A DNA stretch of 64,000 bases, from NCBI RefSeq assembly GCF_018863415.1, contig NZ_JAHKSN010000001.1, positions 62,001 to 126,000 on the forward strand, in the 5' to 3' direction. The first letter of the stretch is position 1, and the number at the start of each line of letters is the position of its first letter. This document shows, piece after piece, positions 43,049 to 56,171 of this stretch. This DNA is from Deinococcus aestuarii. Lineage in GTDB: Bacteria > Deinococcota > Deinococci > Deinococcales > Deinococcaceae. Under the pieces are notes generated by a model that saw nothing but the letters and a program-made list of their open reading frames with translations, was not told the origin of the DNA and searched no databases. The translations under genes and the position numbers were made by a program.

Positions 43049-43077
43049 ATTCTGCAACTTGAGTGCGGTCATGTCAA
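43049..43077 (-). promoter_or_regulatory. sigma-A promoter of clpB
   Basis: On the minus strand TTGACA (43072-43077), a 17-nt spacer, then CAGAAT (43049-43054). Transcription should start near 43042, leaving a short leader with GAGGAGG before TTG 43026. Confidence 0.75.
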
Positions 43078-43080
43078 GTT
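43056..43080. promoter_or_regulatory. HAIR-type (HspR) operator upstream of clpB
   Basis: Perfect inverted repeat AACTTGA-N11-TCAAGTT, i.e. CTTGAGT-N7-TGTCAAG, close to the HspR consensus CTTGAGT-N7-ACTCAAG. It covers the -35 box and most of the spacer. Extra half-sites lie at 43037-43041 and 43089-43093. HspR is known to repress heat-shock genes including clpB in D. radiodurans; the site here is inferred. Confidence 0.75.
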
Positions 43081-43120
43081 TGTAGAGTCTTGATAAGGGT
43101 AAGGCATGTCCCGCCCCCGT

Positions 43121-44140
43121 TCAGCGCCCGGACGGGAAGAAGCGGCCGCCCTCCTCGCGGGTGAGGATGCCGCCGACGAACTCGCCCATGCCCTCGGCGG
43201 TGACGGGCTGTCCGGCCAGCGTCCCCGTGCCGCGCACCGGCCCCTCCCAGTAGGCGACGGAGGTGTTTTTCGTCAGGAGTTCCTGCTCATCCCGCACGGC
43301 GTCGAGGGCGAGGGTGAGGTCACCGGCCTGCACCTGCCAGCCGAGCACGTACTCGCGCCCGCTGGGGCTGCGGTAGACCCGGCCCGGGGTCATCGTCACG
43401 TCCCGGACCTCGCGCGCCACCCCCTGCGCGTCCACCCGCGAGGCGGCGACCTGCACGACCCTGTTCTGGGCGTCGCGCACCCGGTAGAGCATCAGGTCCG
43501 AGCCGTCGGAGAGGTGCAGCCCGAACCAGTCCCATCTGGCCTGCGCGCCCGGCTGCTGGTCGCCCCACTGGTGATCGAGCCACACCAGCCCGCGCGCCTC
43601 CCGTGTCTCGCCCCCCGGCAGGGCCACCGTGCCCCTCGCGTCCAGCCGGGTGAGGCTCTGGTAGTACAGCCGCCCCACCTCGGGGGTCCCCGAGTAGCCC
43701 GGCGGGTGGACGACCGGCCCCTTTTGCGGCGTCAGGGTGAGGTTGAGCGGCCCGGCCTGAAGCTGGTAGTCCCGCGCCCCCGCCCCCTGCACCAGCCGCC
43801 ACGCCCCCTGCTCCACCCGCAGCGGCGGAAAACCGAAGCGCACGCTCTGGGAGGTGTTCTCGTAGAGGTTCAGCTTCCCGGCGCGCAGGTCGGCGACCGC
43901 CAGATGCCCCGCGTGGTAGGGAATGCCCCGGTAGTTCACCTTGAACTGCGCCCAGTGGAAGGCCAGCCCCGATTCCGGCAGGTAGCCCGAGACGTAGTAC
44001 CACTCGGTCGCCGCGTTGCGCGAACTCAGGTCGGCGGGGTCGGGCAGCCGGGCCGGGTCGAACGCCTGCGGTCTGGGCAGACACGAGGTGAAGAGGGAAA
44101 CGGAGACGAGGGCTACCACACCGCCGCTCAGAAGTCGCAT
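43121..44140 (-). CDS. lipocalin-like (AttH/CrtC family) lipoprotein
   Basis: Protein of 339 residues with a lipoprotein signal (LVSVSLFTSC, Cys20). The mature part matches the AttH/CrtC family of two lipocalin-like beta-barrel halves: EWYYVSGYL with FHWAQFKV at the start, GLVWLDHQWGDQQ in the middle (conserved DHxWG region) and DWFGLHLSDGSDLMLYRVRD. Members include carotenoid 1,2-hydratase, but the family is broad, so a carotenoid role is only possible. ATG 44140 has TACCTT 5 nt upstream, a leaderless-type start, which also rules out the longer frame to 44218. It lies after the liv operon on the same strand, separated by a hairpin. Confidence 0.88.
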   Translation of the reverse strand: MRLLSGGVVALVSVSLFTSCLPRPQAFDPARLPDPADLSSRNAATEWYYVSGYLPESGLAFHWAQFKVNYRGIPYHAGHLAVADLRAGKLNLYENTSQSVRFGFPPLRVEQGAWRLVQGAGARDYQLQAGPLNLTLTPQKGPVVHPPGYSGTPEVGRLYYQSLTRLDARGTVALPGGETREARGLVWLDHQWGDQQPGAQARWDWFGLHLSDGSDLMLYRVRDAQNRVVQVAASRVDAQGVAREVRDVTMTPGRVYRSPSGREYVLGWQVQAGDLTLALDAVRDEQELLTKNTSVAYWEGPVRGTGTLAGQPVTAEGMGEFVGGILTREEGGRFFPSGR

Positions 44141-44145
44141 GGCTG

Positions 44146-44151
44146 AAGGTA
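44146..44151 (-). promoter_or_regulatory. candidate -10 of the leaderless AttH-like gene
   Basis: TACCTT on the minus strand, 5 nt before ATG 44140. Confidence 0.5.
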
Positions 44152-44203
44152 GCCGATTCCCCGGATCGGCTCGGTAGGAGGGCGTACGGACCCCGAAAGG
44201 GCG

Positions 44204-44234
44204 GGGGGCCGCCCCCACGCCGGAAGCGGCCCCC
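44204..44234 (-). terminator. terminator of the liv operon
   Basis: Perfect 9-bp stem GGGGGCCGC/GCGGCCCCC with a 13-nt loop, followed on the minus strand by CGCCCTTTC. It closes livHMGF just after livF. Confidence 0.6.
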
Positions 44235-44248
44235 TCCCCCCACAGCCC

Positions 44249-45002
<754 letters not shown>

Positions 45003-45010
<8 letters not shown>

Positions 45011-45806
45011 GCGGCCCCGCCTCCTTCCCGTACTCGCCCGCCGCCGCGCCGCGCCCCAGGTACGCCTCCATCACGCGCGGGTCGTTGCGGACCTGATGGG
45101 GCAGCCCCTCGCTGATCTTGGTGCCGTAGTCGAGCACGGTGATGTGCTCGGACAGGGTCATCACCAGCCGCATGTCGTGTTCGATCAATACCACCGTCAC
45201 CCCCAGCTCGTCGCGGATGCGGCGGATCAAGGCCTTGAGGTCTTCCGTCTCGCGCGGGTTCATGCCCGCCGCCGGTTCGTCGAGCAGCACGAGCTTGGGT
45301 GTGGTGGCGAGCGCGCGGGCGATCTCCAGCTTGCGCTGGTCGCCGTAGGGCAGGTTGGTCGCCAGCTCCCGGCGCCAGCGGCCCAGCCCCACGAAGTCGA
45401 GCATCACCCGCGCCACCTCGCGCGCCTCCTCCTCGCTGCTGTGGAAGCGGCGGGTGCGCAGCAGGGCGTCGAGGTACCCCGCCTTCAGCCGGGTGTGCCG
45501 CCCCACCATGATGTTCTCCTCGGCGCTCATGGTCGAAAAGAGCCGGATGTTCTGGAAGGTGCGCGCGATCCCGGCGCTGACAACCTGATCCGGGCGCAGC
45601 CCCACGAGTTCTTGCCCGCCCAGGCGGATGGTGCCCTGATCCGGGCTGTAGATGCTCGTCACGAGGTTGAAAAAGGTCGTCTTCCCGGCCCCGTTCGGCC
45701 CGATGATGCTCACGATGCCCTCGCGGGGCACCTCCAGGGTCACGTCGTTCACGGCGGTCAGGCCGCCGAAGGTCTTCGTGACCCCCTGCACTTCGAGAAT
45801 GTTCAT
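45003..45806 (-). CDS. livG: branched-chain amino acid ABC transporter ATPase LivG
   Basis: ATP-binding subunit of 267 residues. Walker A GPNGAGKTTFF, ARTFQNIRLFSTMSAEEN (LivG-specific Q-loop region), the degenerate signature LPYGDQRKLEIARAL, Walker B LVLLDEPAAGMNP and VLIEHDMRLVM with the switch His are visible. ATG 45806 overlaps the livM stop (ATGA), so translation is coupled. A basic, Gly-rich extension of about 15 residues ends the protein. Confidence 0.95.
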
Positions 45807-47448
45807 CGCGTGCCTCTCGTCCCTCTCCCCGTGGTGCCCGCCGACTCGTCTTCCTCGCGGGTGGCGTACCCCGGGCTGTACACGTCCCCGCCGCCCCCCG
45901 TTAGGGCCGGACCCGCGCCCTGGGCGCTGTCGTCCTCCTGATTCTCGTCGTGGTGGAGTTCGAGCACCCGGCGGCGGTTGGGGAGGAGCCCCTCGGGCCT
46001 CAGCAGCATGATCGCCACCAGAATCGCCCCGAAGACCAGCCGCTGAAGCTGCCCCGGGTTCACCTGCTGCGGAATCCACGGCACGTTCGCGGTCGCCTCG
46101 CCCAGCCCCGGCAGGATGCGCAGGTTGAGCAGCGTGACCACCGCCGCCCCCAGGATCACGCCGGGAAAGGAGCCCATGCCGCCCAGAATCACCATGCTCA
46201 GCACGCCGATGCTCTGGAAGATGTTGAAGCTCTCCGGGCTCACGAAGGTCTGCTTCGCCGCGAAGATCATCCCCATCGCCCCCGCGAACGACGCGCCCGT
46301 GGCGAAGGCGATCAGCTTGGTCTGCACGAGGGGCACGCCCATCGCCTGCGCCGCCACCTCGTCGTCGCGGATGGCGATCCACGCCCGCCCGATCCGCGAG
46401 CGGTCGAGCCGGATGTTCACGAGCAAGATCACCGCGATCAACACCAGCACGAGCACGTACAAGAAGAGCAGGTAATACTGGTCGGGCTGGAAGCCCAGCG
46501 CCCCCGCCAGCCCGTCGAACCACGGCACCGACGCGCTCCGGATCGGCGTGATGCCCTGCGACCCCGCCGAGTACAGGTCGAGGTTGTTCGCCAGCACCCG
46601 GATCACCTCGCCCAGGCCCAGCGTGATGATGGCGAGGTAATCGCCCTTGAGCCGCAGCACCGGCAGGCCGATCAAGACGCCCACGACGGCGGCGGCAAAG
46701 ACGCTCAGCGCCAGGAAGAGCCAGAAGAAGTTGGGGTCGATGCCCGTCGCGAGTCCCGCGGCGGCCCCCGCGTTGAGCACGAGCAGCGCCCGCCCGGTCA
46801 GAAGCAGCCCCGCGATCAGCCCGAAGCTCGCCAGCCCGAAGCTCCACGAGGACGCCCGGGTGGGCCGCACGGTCTGGCGCCGGATATAGACCATGCTCGC
46901 CGCCGTGACGGCGGTCAGGAACAGCCCGAGCGCAAGGGTGAGCGCGTTCGTCCCCCCCGGATTCTCGCCGTAGTACCGCAAGATCTCCGCAAACCTCGGG
47001 CTGGCGAAGATGCCCCAGGTGTACGCCCCCACCGCGAAAAAGGCCACGTACCCCAGGTCGAGCAGCCCCGCCAGTCCCACCACGATGTTCAGGCCCAGCG
47101 CGAGCGCGGCGAAGATCATGATCTGGATGCTCAGGTCGAGGAGGCTGGTGTCCTCCCGCCCCGCCCACGGCAGCACGAGCAGCAGGCTCCCCAGGCCCAC
47201 GAGCGCCTTCGCCCACGGGGCTGCCCGCCACAGGTATGCGAAGAGCACGTTGGCGAGGAACAGCGAGACGACGACCGCCTCGACGATGGGGTTGCGCAGC
47301 ACGGTCCCCAGGGCGCCGAGCCGCTCGAGCAGCGGGCCGTTGTGCGAGAGCAGCAGCAGGCCGCTCGTGACCAGGAACGTGAGGATGAGCAGTATGGTCC
47401 GGTCCGGCAGGGGCCGGGCACGCCGGGGCGCCGCGGGGTTGGCCGCCG

Positions 47449-47452
<4 letters not shown>
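45803..47452 (-). CDS. livM: branched-chain amino acid ABC transporter permease LivM, long form
   Basis: Permease of 549 residues, longer than the usual 350-425. The family core (MIFAALALGLNIVVGLAGLLDLGYVAFFAVGAY and RIGRAWIAIRDDEVAAQAMG, the EAA-like loop) starts near residue 105. In front are three extra hydrophobic segments (about 20-45, 58-75, 82-100). A hydrophilic tail of about 65 residues (from LPNRRRVLELHHDEN to the end) follows the last membrane segment. The start ATG 47452 overlaps the livH stop and the end overlaps livG, both by 4 bp. Confidence 0.93.
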
Positions 47453-48462
<1,010 letters not shown>

Positions 48463-48590
48463 GGTGGGTCTCTCCTCTCGGTGTCGGTCCCCGTGAGCGT
48501 CGGGGGTGGAGATGGCGATCTTCGGGGCCGGGACCTGAAACGCAGGGGCGAGAGGCCTCGCCCGGGCCTGCGCCCCCCACCATAGCGAAG

Positions 48591-48613
48591 GGGCCGAGCG
48601 TGATGCCCGGCCC
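48591..48613 (-). terminator. partial terminator/attenuator between livJ and livH
   Basis: Stem GGGCCG/CGGCCC with an 11-nt loop, followed on the minus strand by CCTTCGCT. A weak terminator here would let the binding protein be made in excess over the membrane complex. Confidence 0.4.
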
Positions 48614-48642
48614 TGGGGAGATGTCCCGGCGGCCCTGCCCGC

Positions 48643-49797
48643 TTACTGCCGGGTGGGACGGACGGGTACGCTGGTGGCGAGCTTGTACTTGCCGCCCTCC
48701 ACGTTCATCACGTACAGGGTCGCCGAGCGGCGGTCGCCGACGCTGTTGAAGCTCACGTTGCCCGAGAGCAGGCCCGTGAAGCTGCCCTTGCGGATCGCGG
48801 CCTCCACCTGCTGGCGGGTCGGGGCCTTGTTGCCGTTGGCCTTGGCGGCGGCCAGGATGCCCTGGAGGGCCACCTTGGCGGCGTCGTACCCGAAGGCGCC
48901 GAAGCCCTGCGCGGTGTCGTTGAAGGTCTTCTGGTAGTTCGCGGCGAAGGTCCGCGCGGCGGGCAGCGCCTCGATGGGAGCGGCCACCGTCGTGAAGTAG
49001 ATGTTGTTTGCCCCCGCCCCGGCGATGGTCGCCAGTTCAGAGCTGTCCAGGCCGTCGCCGCCCACCACCGGCGTGGTGATCCCGGCCTCGCGGAGCTGCT
49101 TGATAAAGACGCCCACCTGGTTATAAATCCCGCCGAAGTAGATCGCGTCGGGCCGCTGGAGCCGGATCTTGGCGACGATGCTCGAGAAGTCGCTCTTCTC
49201 CTCGGTGCCCTCGTTGCCCACGACCTGGATGTTCTTGGCCTTGAGGGCCTTTTCCACCTCGCGCGCCAGCCCCTCGCCGTAGGCGGTCTTGTCGTTGATG
49301 ATGTAGACCTTGCTCGCCTTGAGCGTCCCGGTGATGAAGTTCGCGCCCGCCGGACCCTGCGCGTCGTCGCGCGCCACGATGCGGTTCATGTTGCTCAGGC
49401 CGCGGTCGGTGACCTGGTTGGCGGTGTTCGCCGGGCTCACCAGCGCCACGCGGCTGGGCTGAAGCGCCGCGCTCGACGGAATCGCCACGCCCGAGTTCAG
49501 GGTCCCCACCACCGCCAGGATCGAGCGGTCCGAGGCGATCTTGCGCGCCTGCGCGGTGCCTGTGGCCGGGTCCGCCTGGTCGTCGTAGGGGGCGAGCTGG
49601 AGGGTCAGCCCGAGCTGCTGGAACTGCGCCTTGTACTCGTTCACGGCGATCTGCGCGCCGTTGCGAATCTGGGTGCCGAGGTCGCTCTGCCCGCCCGAGA
49701 GGGGCGAGAGGGTGGCGAGCTTGATCGTGGTCTGGGCGCTCGCGCCCCCCAGGGCCAGCGCGGCGAGAACGGAAAGGCTCAGGGCGGTTTTCTTCAT
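48643..49797 (-). CDS. livJ: branched-chain amino acid binding protein LivJ
   Basis: Exported binding protein of 384 residues. A signal peptide (1-21, ending GGASA) is followed by IKLATLSPLSGGQSDLGTQIRNGAQIAV, the periplasmic-binding type 1 fold start, then AVVGTLNSGVAIPSSA, KVYIINDKTAYGEGLAREV, GGDGLDSSELATIAG and FGAFGYDAAKVALQG. These match leucine/branched-chain binding proteins. GGAGG lies 5 nt before ATG 49797; the frame to 49944 would start upstream of the promoter. A strong promoter (TTGACT/TAGAAT) lies at 49847-49875. Confidence 0.95.
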   Translation of the reverse strand: MKKTALSLSVLAALALGGASAQTTIKLATLSPLSGGQSDLGTQIRNGAQIAVNEYKAQFQQLGLTLQLAPYDDQADPATGTAQARKIASDRSILAVVGTLNSGVAIPSSAALQPSRVALVSPANTANQVTDRGLSNMNRIVARDDAQGPAGANFITGTLKASKVYIINDKTAYGEGLAREVEKALKAKNIQVVGNEGTEEKSDFSSIVAKIRLQRPDAIYFGGIYNQVGVFIKQLREAGITTPVVGGDGLDSSELATIAGAGANNIYFTTVAAPIEALPAARTFAANYQKTFNDTAQGFGAFGYDAAKVALQGILAAAKANGNKAPTRQQVEAAIRKGSFTGLLSGNVSFNSVGDRRSATLYVMNVEGGKYKLATSVPVRPTRQ

Positions 49798-49846
49798 GGA
49801 TCCTCCGAAAAAGGTGCGCTTGTGCGCCGTTGTTGAGATTGCCACA

Positions 49847-49875
49847 ATTCTAGGGACGCCTTTAAGCGAAGTCAA
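49847..49875 (-). promoter_or_regulatory. sigma-A promoter of livJ
   Basis: On the minus strand TTGACT (49870-49875), 17 nt, TAGAAT (49847-49852). The start of transcription falls near 49840, giving a leader of about 43 nt before ATG 49797. Confidence 0.85.
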
Positions 49876-49941
49876 CGCGAGGCTCATGAGAGGAGCCTCC
49901 CGGAACTGATTCCAGCGCGGCCCAGCGAAAGGATATTGCGG

Positions 49942-49980
49942 CAAAAAGGGGTTGTGGGCAACCGGGAGGCCCCGGTGCCC
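49942..49980 (-). terminator. terminator after glnA
   Basis: Imperfect hairpin GGGCA..CCGGG/CCCGG.TGCCC (49956-49980) followed on the minus strand by ACAACCCC and five T residues (about 49943-49947). Confidence 0.6.
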
Positions 49981-49996
49981 CGCCGGGGGGGGTGCC

Positions 49997-51367
49997 TCAG
50001 ATCAGGTCGAGATAGCGCTCCAGCTCCCAGGCATGGACGGCCGCCGAGTATTCGCGCCACTCCGCCCGCTTGGCCGCGACGAAATGGTCGAGGACGTGCT
50101 CGCCGAGCGCCCCGGCGATCACCGGGTCCTTTTCGAGTTCGTCCACCGCCTCGCGCAGGTCGGTGGGCAGCTCGCGGATGCGGTGGTGCCGCTTTTCCCG
50201 CACCGTCATGCGGAAGATGTTGCGCCCGATGGCGGGCGGCGGCTCCATCCCGTGCTCGATGCCGTCGAGCCCCGCCGCGAGCATCGCCGCGAGGGCCAGG
50301 TACGGATTGCACGAGGGGTCGGGCATCCGCACCTCGGCGCGGGTGGAGTGACCCCGCTTGGCCGGAATGCGGATCAGCGCCGAGCGGTTGCTCGTGCTCC
50401 AGGCGACGTTGACGGGCGCCTCGTACCCCGGCACCAGCCGCTTGTAACTGTTTACGAGCGGATTGGTGACCGCCGCCATGCCCCCCGCATGCTCCAAGAG
50501 CCCCGCGATGAAGTGCCGCGCCGTGGCCGACAGGCCGTGCTCCCCCGCGGGGTCGGCGAAGGCGTTCGCCCCGTCCTTGAAGAGGCTGAGGTGGCAGTGC
50601 ATCCCCGAGCCGTTCACGCCGGGCAGCGGCTTGGGCAAGAAGCTGGCGAGCAGCCCGTACTCCAGCGCCACCCGCTTGACCACGAACTTGAAGGTGGCGA
50701 TCCGGTCGGCGGTCTCCAGGGCGGGGGCGTAGCGGAAGTCGATCTCGTGCTGCCCCGGCGCGACCTCGTGGTGCGAGGCCTCGATCTCGAAGCCCATCTG
50801 CACGAGCTTGTTCGCGATCTCCCGCCGGATGCGCTCGCCCTTGTCCACGGGCGCGAGGTCGAAGTACCCCGCCTTGTCGTGGGTGACGGTGCTGCCGCGC
50901 CCGTCCGCGCCCCGCTCGAACAGGAAGAACTCGGGTTCGGTCCCCACGAACATCTCGAAGCCGAGGTCGGCCGCGCGGGCAACCTGCCGCCCCAGCACCC
51001 GCCGGGGGTCCCCCTCGAAGGGCGTGCCGCCCGGCAGCGTCACGTCGCAGATCAGCCGCGCGACCCGGCCGCGCTCGCCCTCCTCGCGCGAGAACTGCGG
51101 GTAGATCAGGAAGGTGGAGAGGTCGGGCGTGAGGAGCATGTCGCTCTCCTCGACCCGGGTGAACCCCTCCACCGCGCTGCCGTCGAAGGTCACGTCCCCG
51201 GCGAGCGCTTTTTCGAACTGCGAGCCGGGCACCTCCACGTTCTTCGTCGTGCCCAAGATGTCGGTGAATTGCAGGCGCAAGAACTTCACGTTCTCCGCGC
51301 TCAAGGTGGCGAGGATGTCCTGTGGGGTGCGGGGGGGCGTGCTCTGGGCGTCGGGCGTGGGCGTCAT
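49997..51367 (-). CDS. glnA: type I glutamine synthetase
   Basis: Glutamine synthetase I of 456 residues, making glutamine from glutamate, ammonia and ATP as a dodecamer. [21 protein letters not shown] is the beta-grasp start, [17 protein letters not shown] the D50-like loop region, GTEPEFFLF and GQHEIDFRY the metal-binding Glu segments, [14 protein letters not shown] the ATP loop with the catalytic His, and [13 protein letters not shown] the Arg site. The adenylylation motif (NLYDLPPE-like) is not obvious at the expected position, so control by adenylylation is doubtful; the short form resembles GSI-alpha. ATG 51367 was chosen on family length. Divergent from glnN. Confidence 0.95.
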   Translation of the reverse strand: MTPTPDAQSTPPRTPQDILATLSAENVKFLRLQFTDILGTTKNVEVPGSQFEKALAGDVTFDGSAVEGFTRVEESDMLLTPDLSTFLIYPQFSREEGERGRVARLICDVTLPGGTPFEGDPRRVLGRQVARAADLGFEMFVGTEPEFFLFERGADGRGSTVTHDKAGYFDLAPVDKGERIRREIANKLVQMGFEIEASHHEVAPGQHEIDFRYAPALETADRIATFKFVVKRVALEYGLLASFLPKPLPGVNGSGMHCHLSLFKDGANAFADPAGEHGLSATARHFIAGLLEHAGGMAAVTNPLVNSYKRLVPGYEAPVNVAWSTSNRSALIRIPAKRGHSTRAEVRMPDPSCNPYLALAAMLAAGLDGIEHGMEPPPAIGRNIFRMTVREKRHHRIRELPTDLREAVDELEKDPVIAGALGEHVLDHFVAAKRAEWREYSAAVHAWELERYLDLI

Positions 51368-51575
51368 CTCGTGGCGGGCCTCCGTGTGCCCCTGACCGTA
51401 GCGGGCGGGCGGGGGAGAGCGCAAGGGTCGGGTGGCCCCACCCCGCCGCCCGCCCGCACCGCAGGATGTTCGCCGTTCACTGCCCCGGTGAACCCTCCGG
51501 CCGGAGCAAAGTGCAGGTTGGGCCGGAGATTGACGCTGTTCCTCGCGCCGTTCCTGCAACTTGTCCAACTCCACG

Positions 51576-51605
51576 TTGACCGTGCATTTGGCACGCTCCT
51601 ATACT
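51576..51605 (+). promoter_or_regulatory. sigma-A promoter of glnN with internal palindrome
   Basis: TTGACC (51576-51581), 18 nt, TATACT (51600-51605). Between the boxes lies a perfect palindrome CGTGC-ATTTG-GCACG (51581-51595), a candidate operator. The rest of the 336-bp gap to glnA shows no gene. Confidence 0.75.
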
Positions 51606-51703
51606 CCGGGGCAGAGTCCGGCCGAGCTGAAAACGGGGTGCGGGAAAGGGATGCTGCCGTGCCGTGCCCCGCGGGGAAGCCGAGGCCACAGGGAGAGGAA
51701 ACG

Positions 51704-53863
<2,160 letters not shown>

Positions 53864-53864
53864 G

Positions 53865-53970
53865 CGGTCAGCTCTCAGCCGTCAGCTTTCAGCCAACAAC
53901 AGGGGAACCGCCCACGCCCGGACGGCTCCCTCTGTGTGTTCCTGGCTGATCGCTGAAAGCTGACGGCTGA
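53865..53970. repeat. dispersed intergenic repeat, copies B and C in inverted orientation
   Basis: 53865-53886 is the exact reverse complement of 40443-40464. Overlapping it, 53875-53893 is perfectly complementary to 53952-53970 (19 bp), with 58 nt between. The element can fold into a long hairpin after glnN and ends one base before the -10 of the next gene. Confidence 0.75.
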
Positions 53971-53976
53971 TAAGCT
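53971..53976 (+). promoter_or_regulatory. candidate -10 of the leaderless AAC(3) gene
   Basis: TAAGCT, 6 nt before GTG 53983 and directly abutting the inverted repeat. Confidence 0.5.
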
Positions 53977-53982
53977 GATGAA

Positions 53983-54786
53983 GTGCTGAACCTGCTGCGC
54001 AAGCCGCCCGTGACGGCCGCCGAACTCGACGAGGGCCTGGGAGAGCTGGGGCTCGACGGGTCGCAGCACGTCATCGTCCACGCGAGCCTGAAGTCCTTCG
54101 GGCAGATGGAGGGCGGGGCGCGGGCGGTGGTGGACACGCTCGCCACCCGCACGGCGACGGTGGTGGCCCCCGCCTTCACGTATGGCACGCTGCTGCGCCA
54201 CCCCACGTCGCCCGTCCACGCCCGCTTCCACCGCGACTCGCGGGTGAGCCGCGACATCGGGCGGGTGCCGCAGGAACTCGTGGAGCGCGCGGCGGCGGTG
54301 CGCAGCTTCCACCCCACCCTCAGCTTCGTCGCGCTGGGCGAGGCGGCGCGGGCCATCACGGGCGTGCAGACGCTGGACAGCCCCTACGGGCCCATCGGCG
54401 CCCTGTACGACCTGGGCGGGTACGCCCTCTTGATGGGCGTGGACTTCGGCAGCAACACGACGGTCCACTACGGGGAGCACGTGGCGGGCATGCCGCTGCT
54501 GACCCGCTACGTATCCGTGGACGGGCAGGTGCGGCCGACCGCCTTTCCCAACTGCTCGGCGGACTTCGAGCGCATGGCCCCCTCCGTCCGCGCCCGCTCC
54601 GCCCGGGTGGGGGGCTCCACGCTGCGGCTGTACCGGGTGCGCGACCTCGTGGACGCCACCGTGGGCGCCCTGACCCGCGACCCCGAACTCCTGCTGTGCA
54701 CCGCCCCCGGCTGCCGCTGCCAGGAGGTCCGGCGGCTGGTGCGGCAAACGGGCCTGACGCCCCGCCCCCACGTGCCCTCGCTCTGA
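53983..54786 (+). CDS. AAC(3) family N-acetyltransferase
   Basis: Protein of 267 residues of the aminoglycoside 3-N-acetyltransferase (Antibiotic_NAT) fold. VIVHASLKSFGQMEGGARAVVD is the N-terminal signature, TVVAPAFTYGTLL follows, HPTLSFVALGEAARAI and LDSPYGPIGALYDLGGYALLMGVDF contain the conserved His and the acetyl-CoA site, and TTVHYGEHVAG the second His. The family includes true resistance enzymes and chromosomal enzymes acting on other amines, so resistance should not be assumed. The start GTG 53983 directly begins the domain. Confidence 0.87.
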   Translation: MLNLLRKPPVTAAELDEGLGELGLDGSQHVIVHASLKSFGQMEGGARAVVDTLATRTATVVAPAFTYGTLLRHPTSPVHARFHRDSRVSRDIGRVPQELVERAAAVRSFHPTLSFVALGEAARAITGVQTLDSPYGPIGALYDLGGYALLMGVDFGSNTTVHYGEHVAGMPLLTRYVSVDGQVRPTAFPNCSADFERMAPSVRARSARVGGSTLRLYRVRDLVDATVGALTRDPELLLCTAPGCRCQEVRRLVRQTGLTPRPHVPSL

Positions 54787-54806
54787 GCCGGGGCGACGGA
54801 CCGCCC

Positions 54807-55433
<627 letters not shown>

Positions 55434-55455
55434 AGGCGGGCCGGTCCGCCACCAG

Positions 55456-56157
55456 TCAGGCCAGGTGCTGCTGTTCCCAGATCAGGTCGCGCAGCACCCA
55501 GCCGCTGCCCGGGAACCTCAGCCCGGCGCGAATCTGGGTGAGGAGGTACCCGCGCACCTCGCGCACGTCAAAGCCCCCGGCGACGAGTTCGCCCAGGTTG
55601 CGCCGACCGTCGAGGGCCGCCGCGACCGGGGAGTGGCCCTCCGGCCGCCCCCCTTGCAGGCGCAGGGCCGACCACGCGAACTCCCCGGTGGGCTCCACCC
55701 GCCCCCCCCGCACCCCGGCGGCGACCCGCTGCGCCACCTCGAACAGCGGGCGGCCCGTGCCCTCGGCGGCGTCGCGCACGCTGCGCCCGGCGGGGCCGAT
55801 CAAGGGGGGCAGCGCGCCCCGGAACACCCGGCTGGGGCTGCCGATCACCGCGCAGACCTGCTCCCACTCGTCCGAAGCGCGGGCCCAGTCGGCGGCGAAG
55901 TGGCCGTAGGGGCTCAAGGGCGAGCCCGTGACCCCGCGCGGGGTGAATTCGAAGGTCCCCTCCACCGGCAGCAGCGGACTCGCCTGGATCGCGTCCACCC
56001 CCAGCCAGTCGAGGATGCCGCCCCCCACGATCTCGCCCCCCACGAAGGCCACCGTGTAGGGCACCCCCGTTTGAACGTCGAGGACACCCGTCTGCCGGGT
56101 CGCGTTGATGAGTTCCAGCACCCCCAGCAGGGGCAGGTCGGAGAGGAGGCCCTGCAT
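55456..56157 (-). CDS. DUF4388 domain protein
   Basis: Cytoplasmic protein of 233 residues. The N-terminal 95 residues match DUF4388 (PATAN-like): MQGLLSDLPLLGVLELINATRQTGVLDVQTG, VAFVGGEIVGGGILDWLGVDAI and GTFEFTPR. The remainder, with FEVAQRVAAGVRGGR and DGRRNLGELVAGGFDVREVRGYLLTQI, looks like a helical winged-helix type domain. In other bacteria DUF4388 is found in response regulators and gliding/pilus signalling proteins; a signalling role is inferred. GGGAGG lies 5 nt before ATG 56157. Part of a minus-strand run with nnr and the TPR gene. Confidence 0.82.
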   Translation of the reverse strand: MQGLLSDLPLLGVLELINATRQTGVLDVQTGVPYTVAFVGGEIVGGGILDWLGVDAIQASPLLPVEGTFEFTPRGVTGSPLSPYGHFAADWARASDEWEQVCAVIGSPSRVFRGALPPLIGPAGRSVRDAAEGTGRPLFEVAQRVAAGVRGGRVEPTGEFAWSALRLQGGRPEGHSPVAAALDGRRNLGELVAGGFDVREVRGYLLTQIRAGLRFPGSGWVLRDLIWEQQHLA

Positions 56158-56171
56158 GTGTCCTCCCGACC

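Noticed and set aside
43036..43062. Alternative reading of the clpB operator as CTCAAGT-N14-ACTTGAG
   Set aside because: The arm order is opposite to HAIR and the spacing is wrong; the AACTTGA-N11-TCAAGTT pair fits the consensus spacing and overlaps the promoter.
49952..51703. Long plus-strand frame joined in phase to the N-terminus of the type III glutamine synthetase
   Set aside because: It is antisense to glnA. The glnN promoter at 51576-51605 and the ribosome site before ATG 51704 show that the gene starts at 51704.
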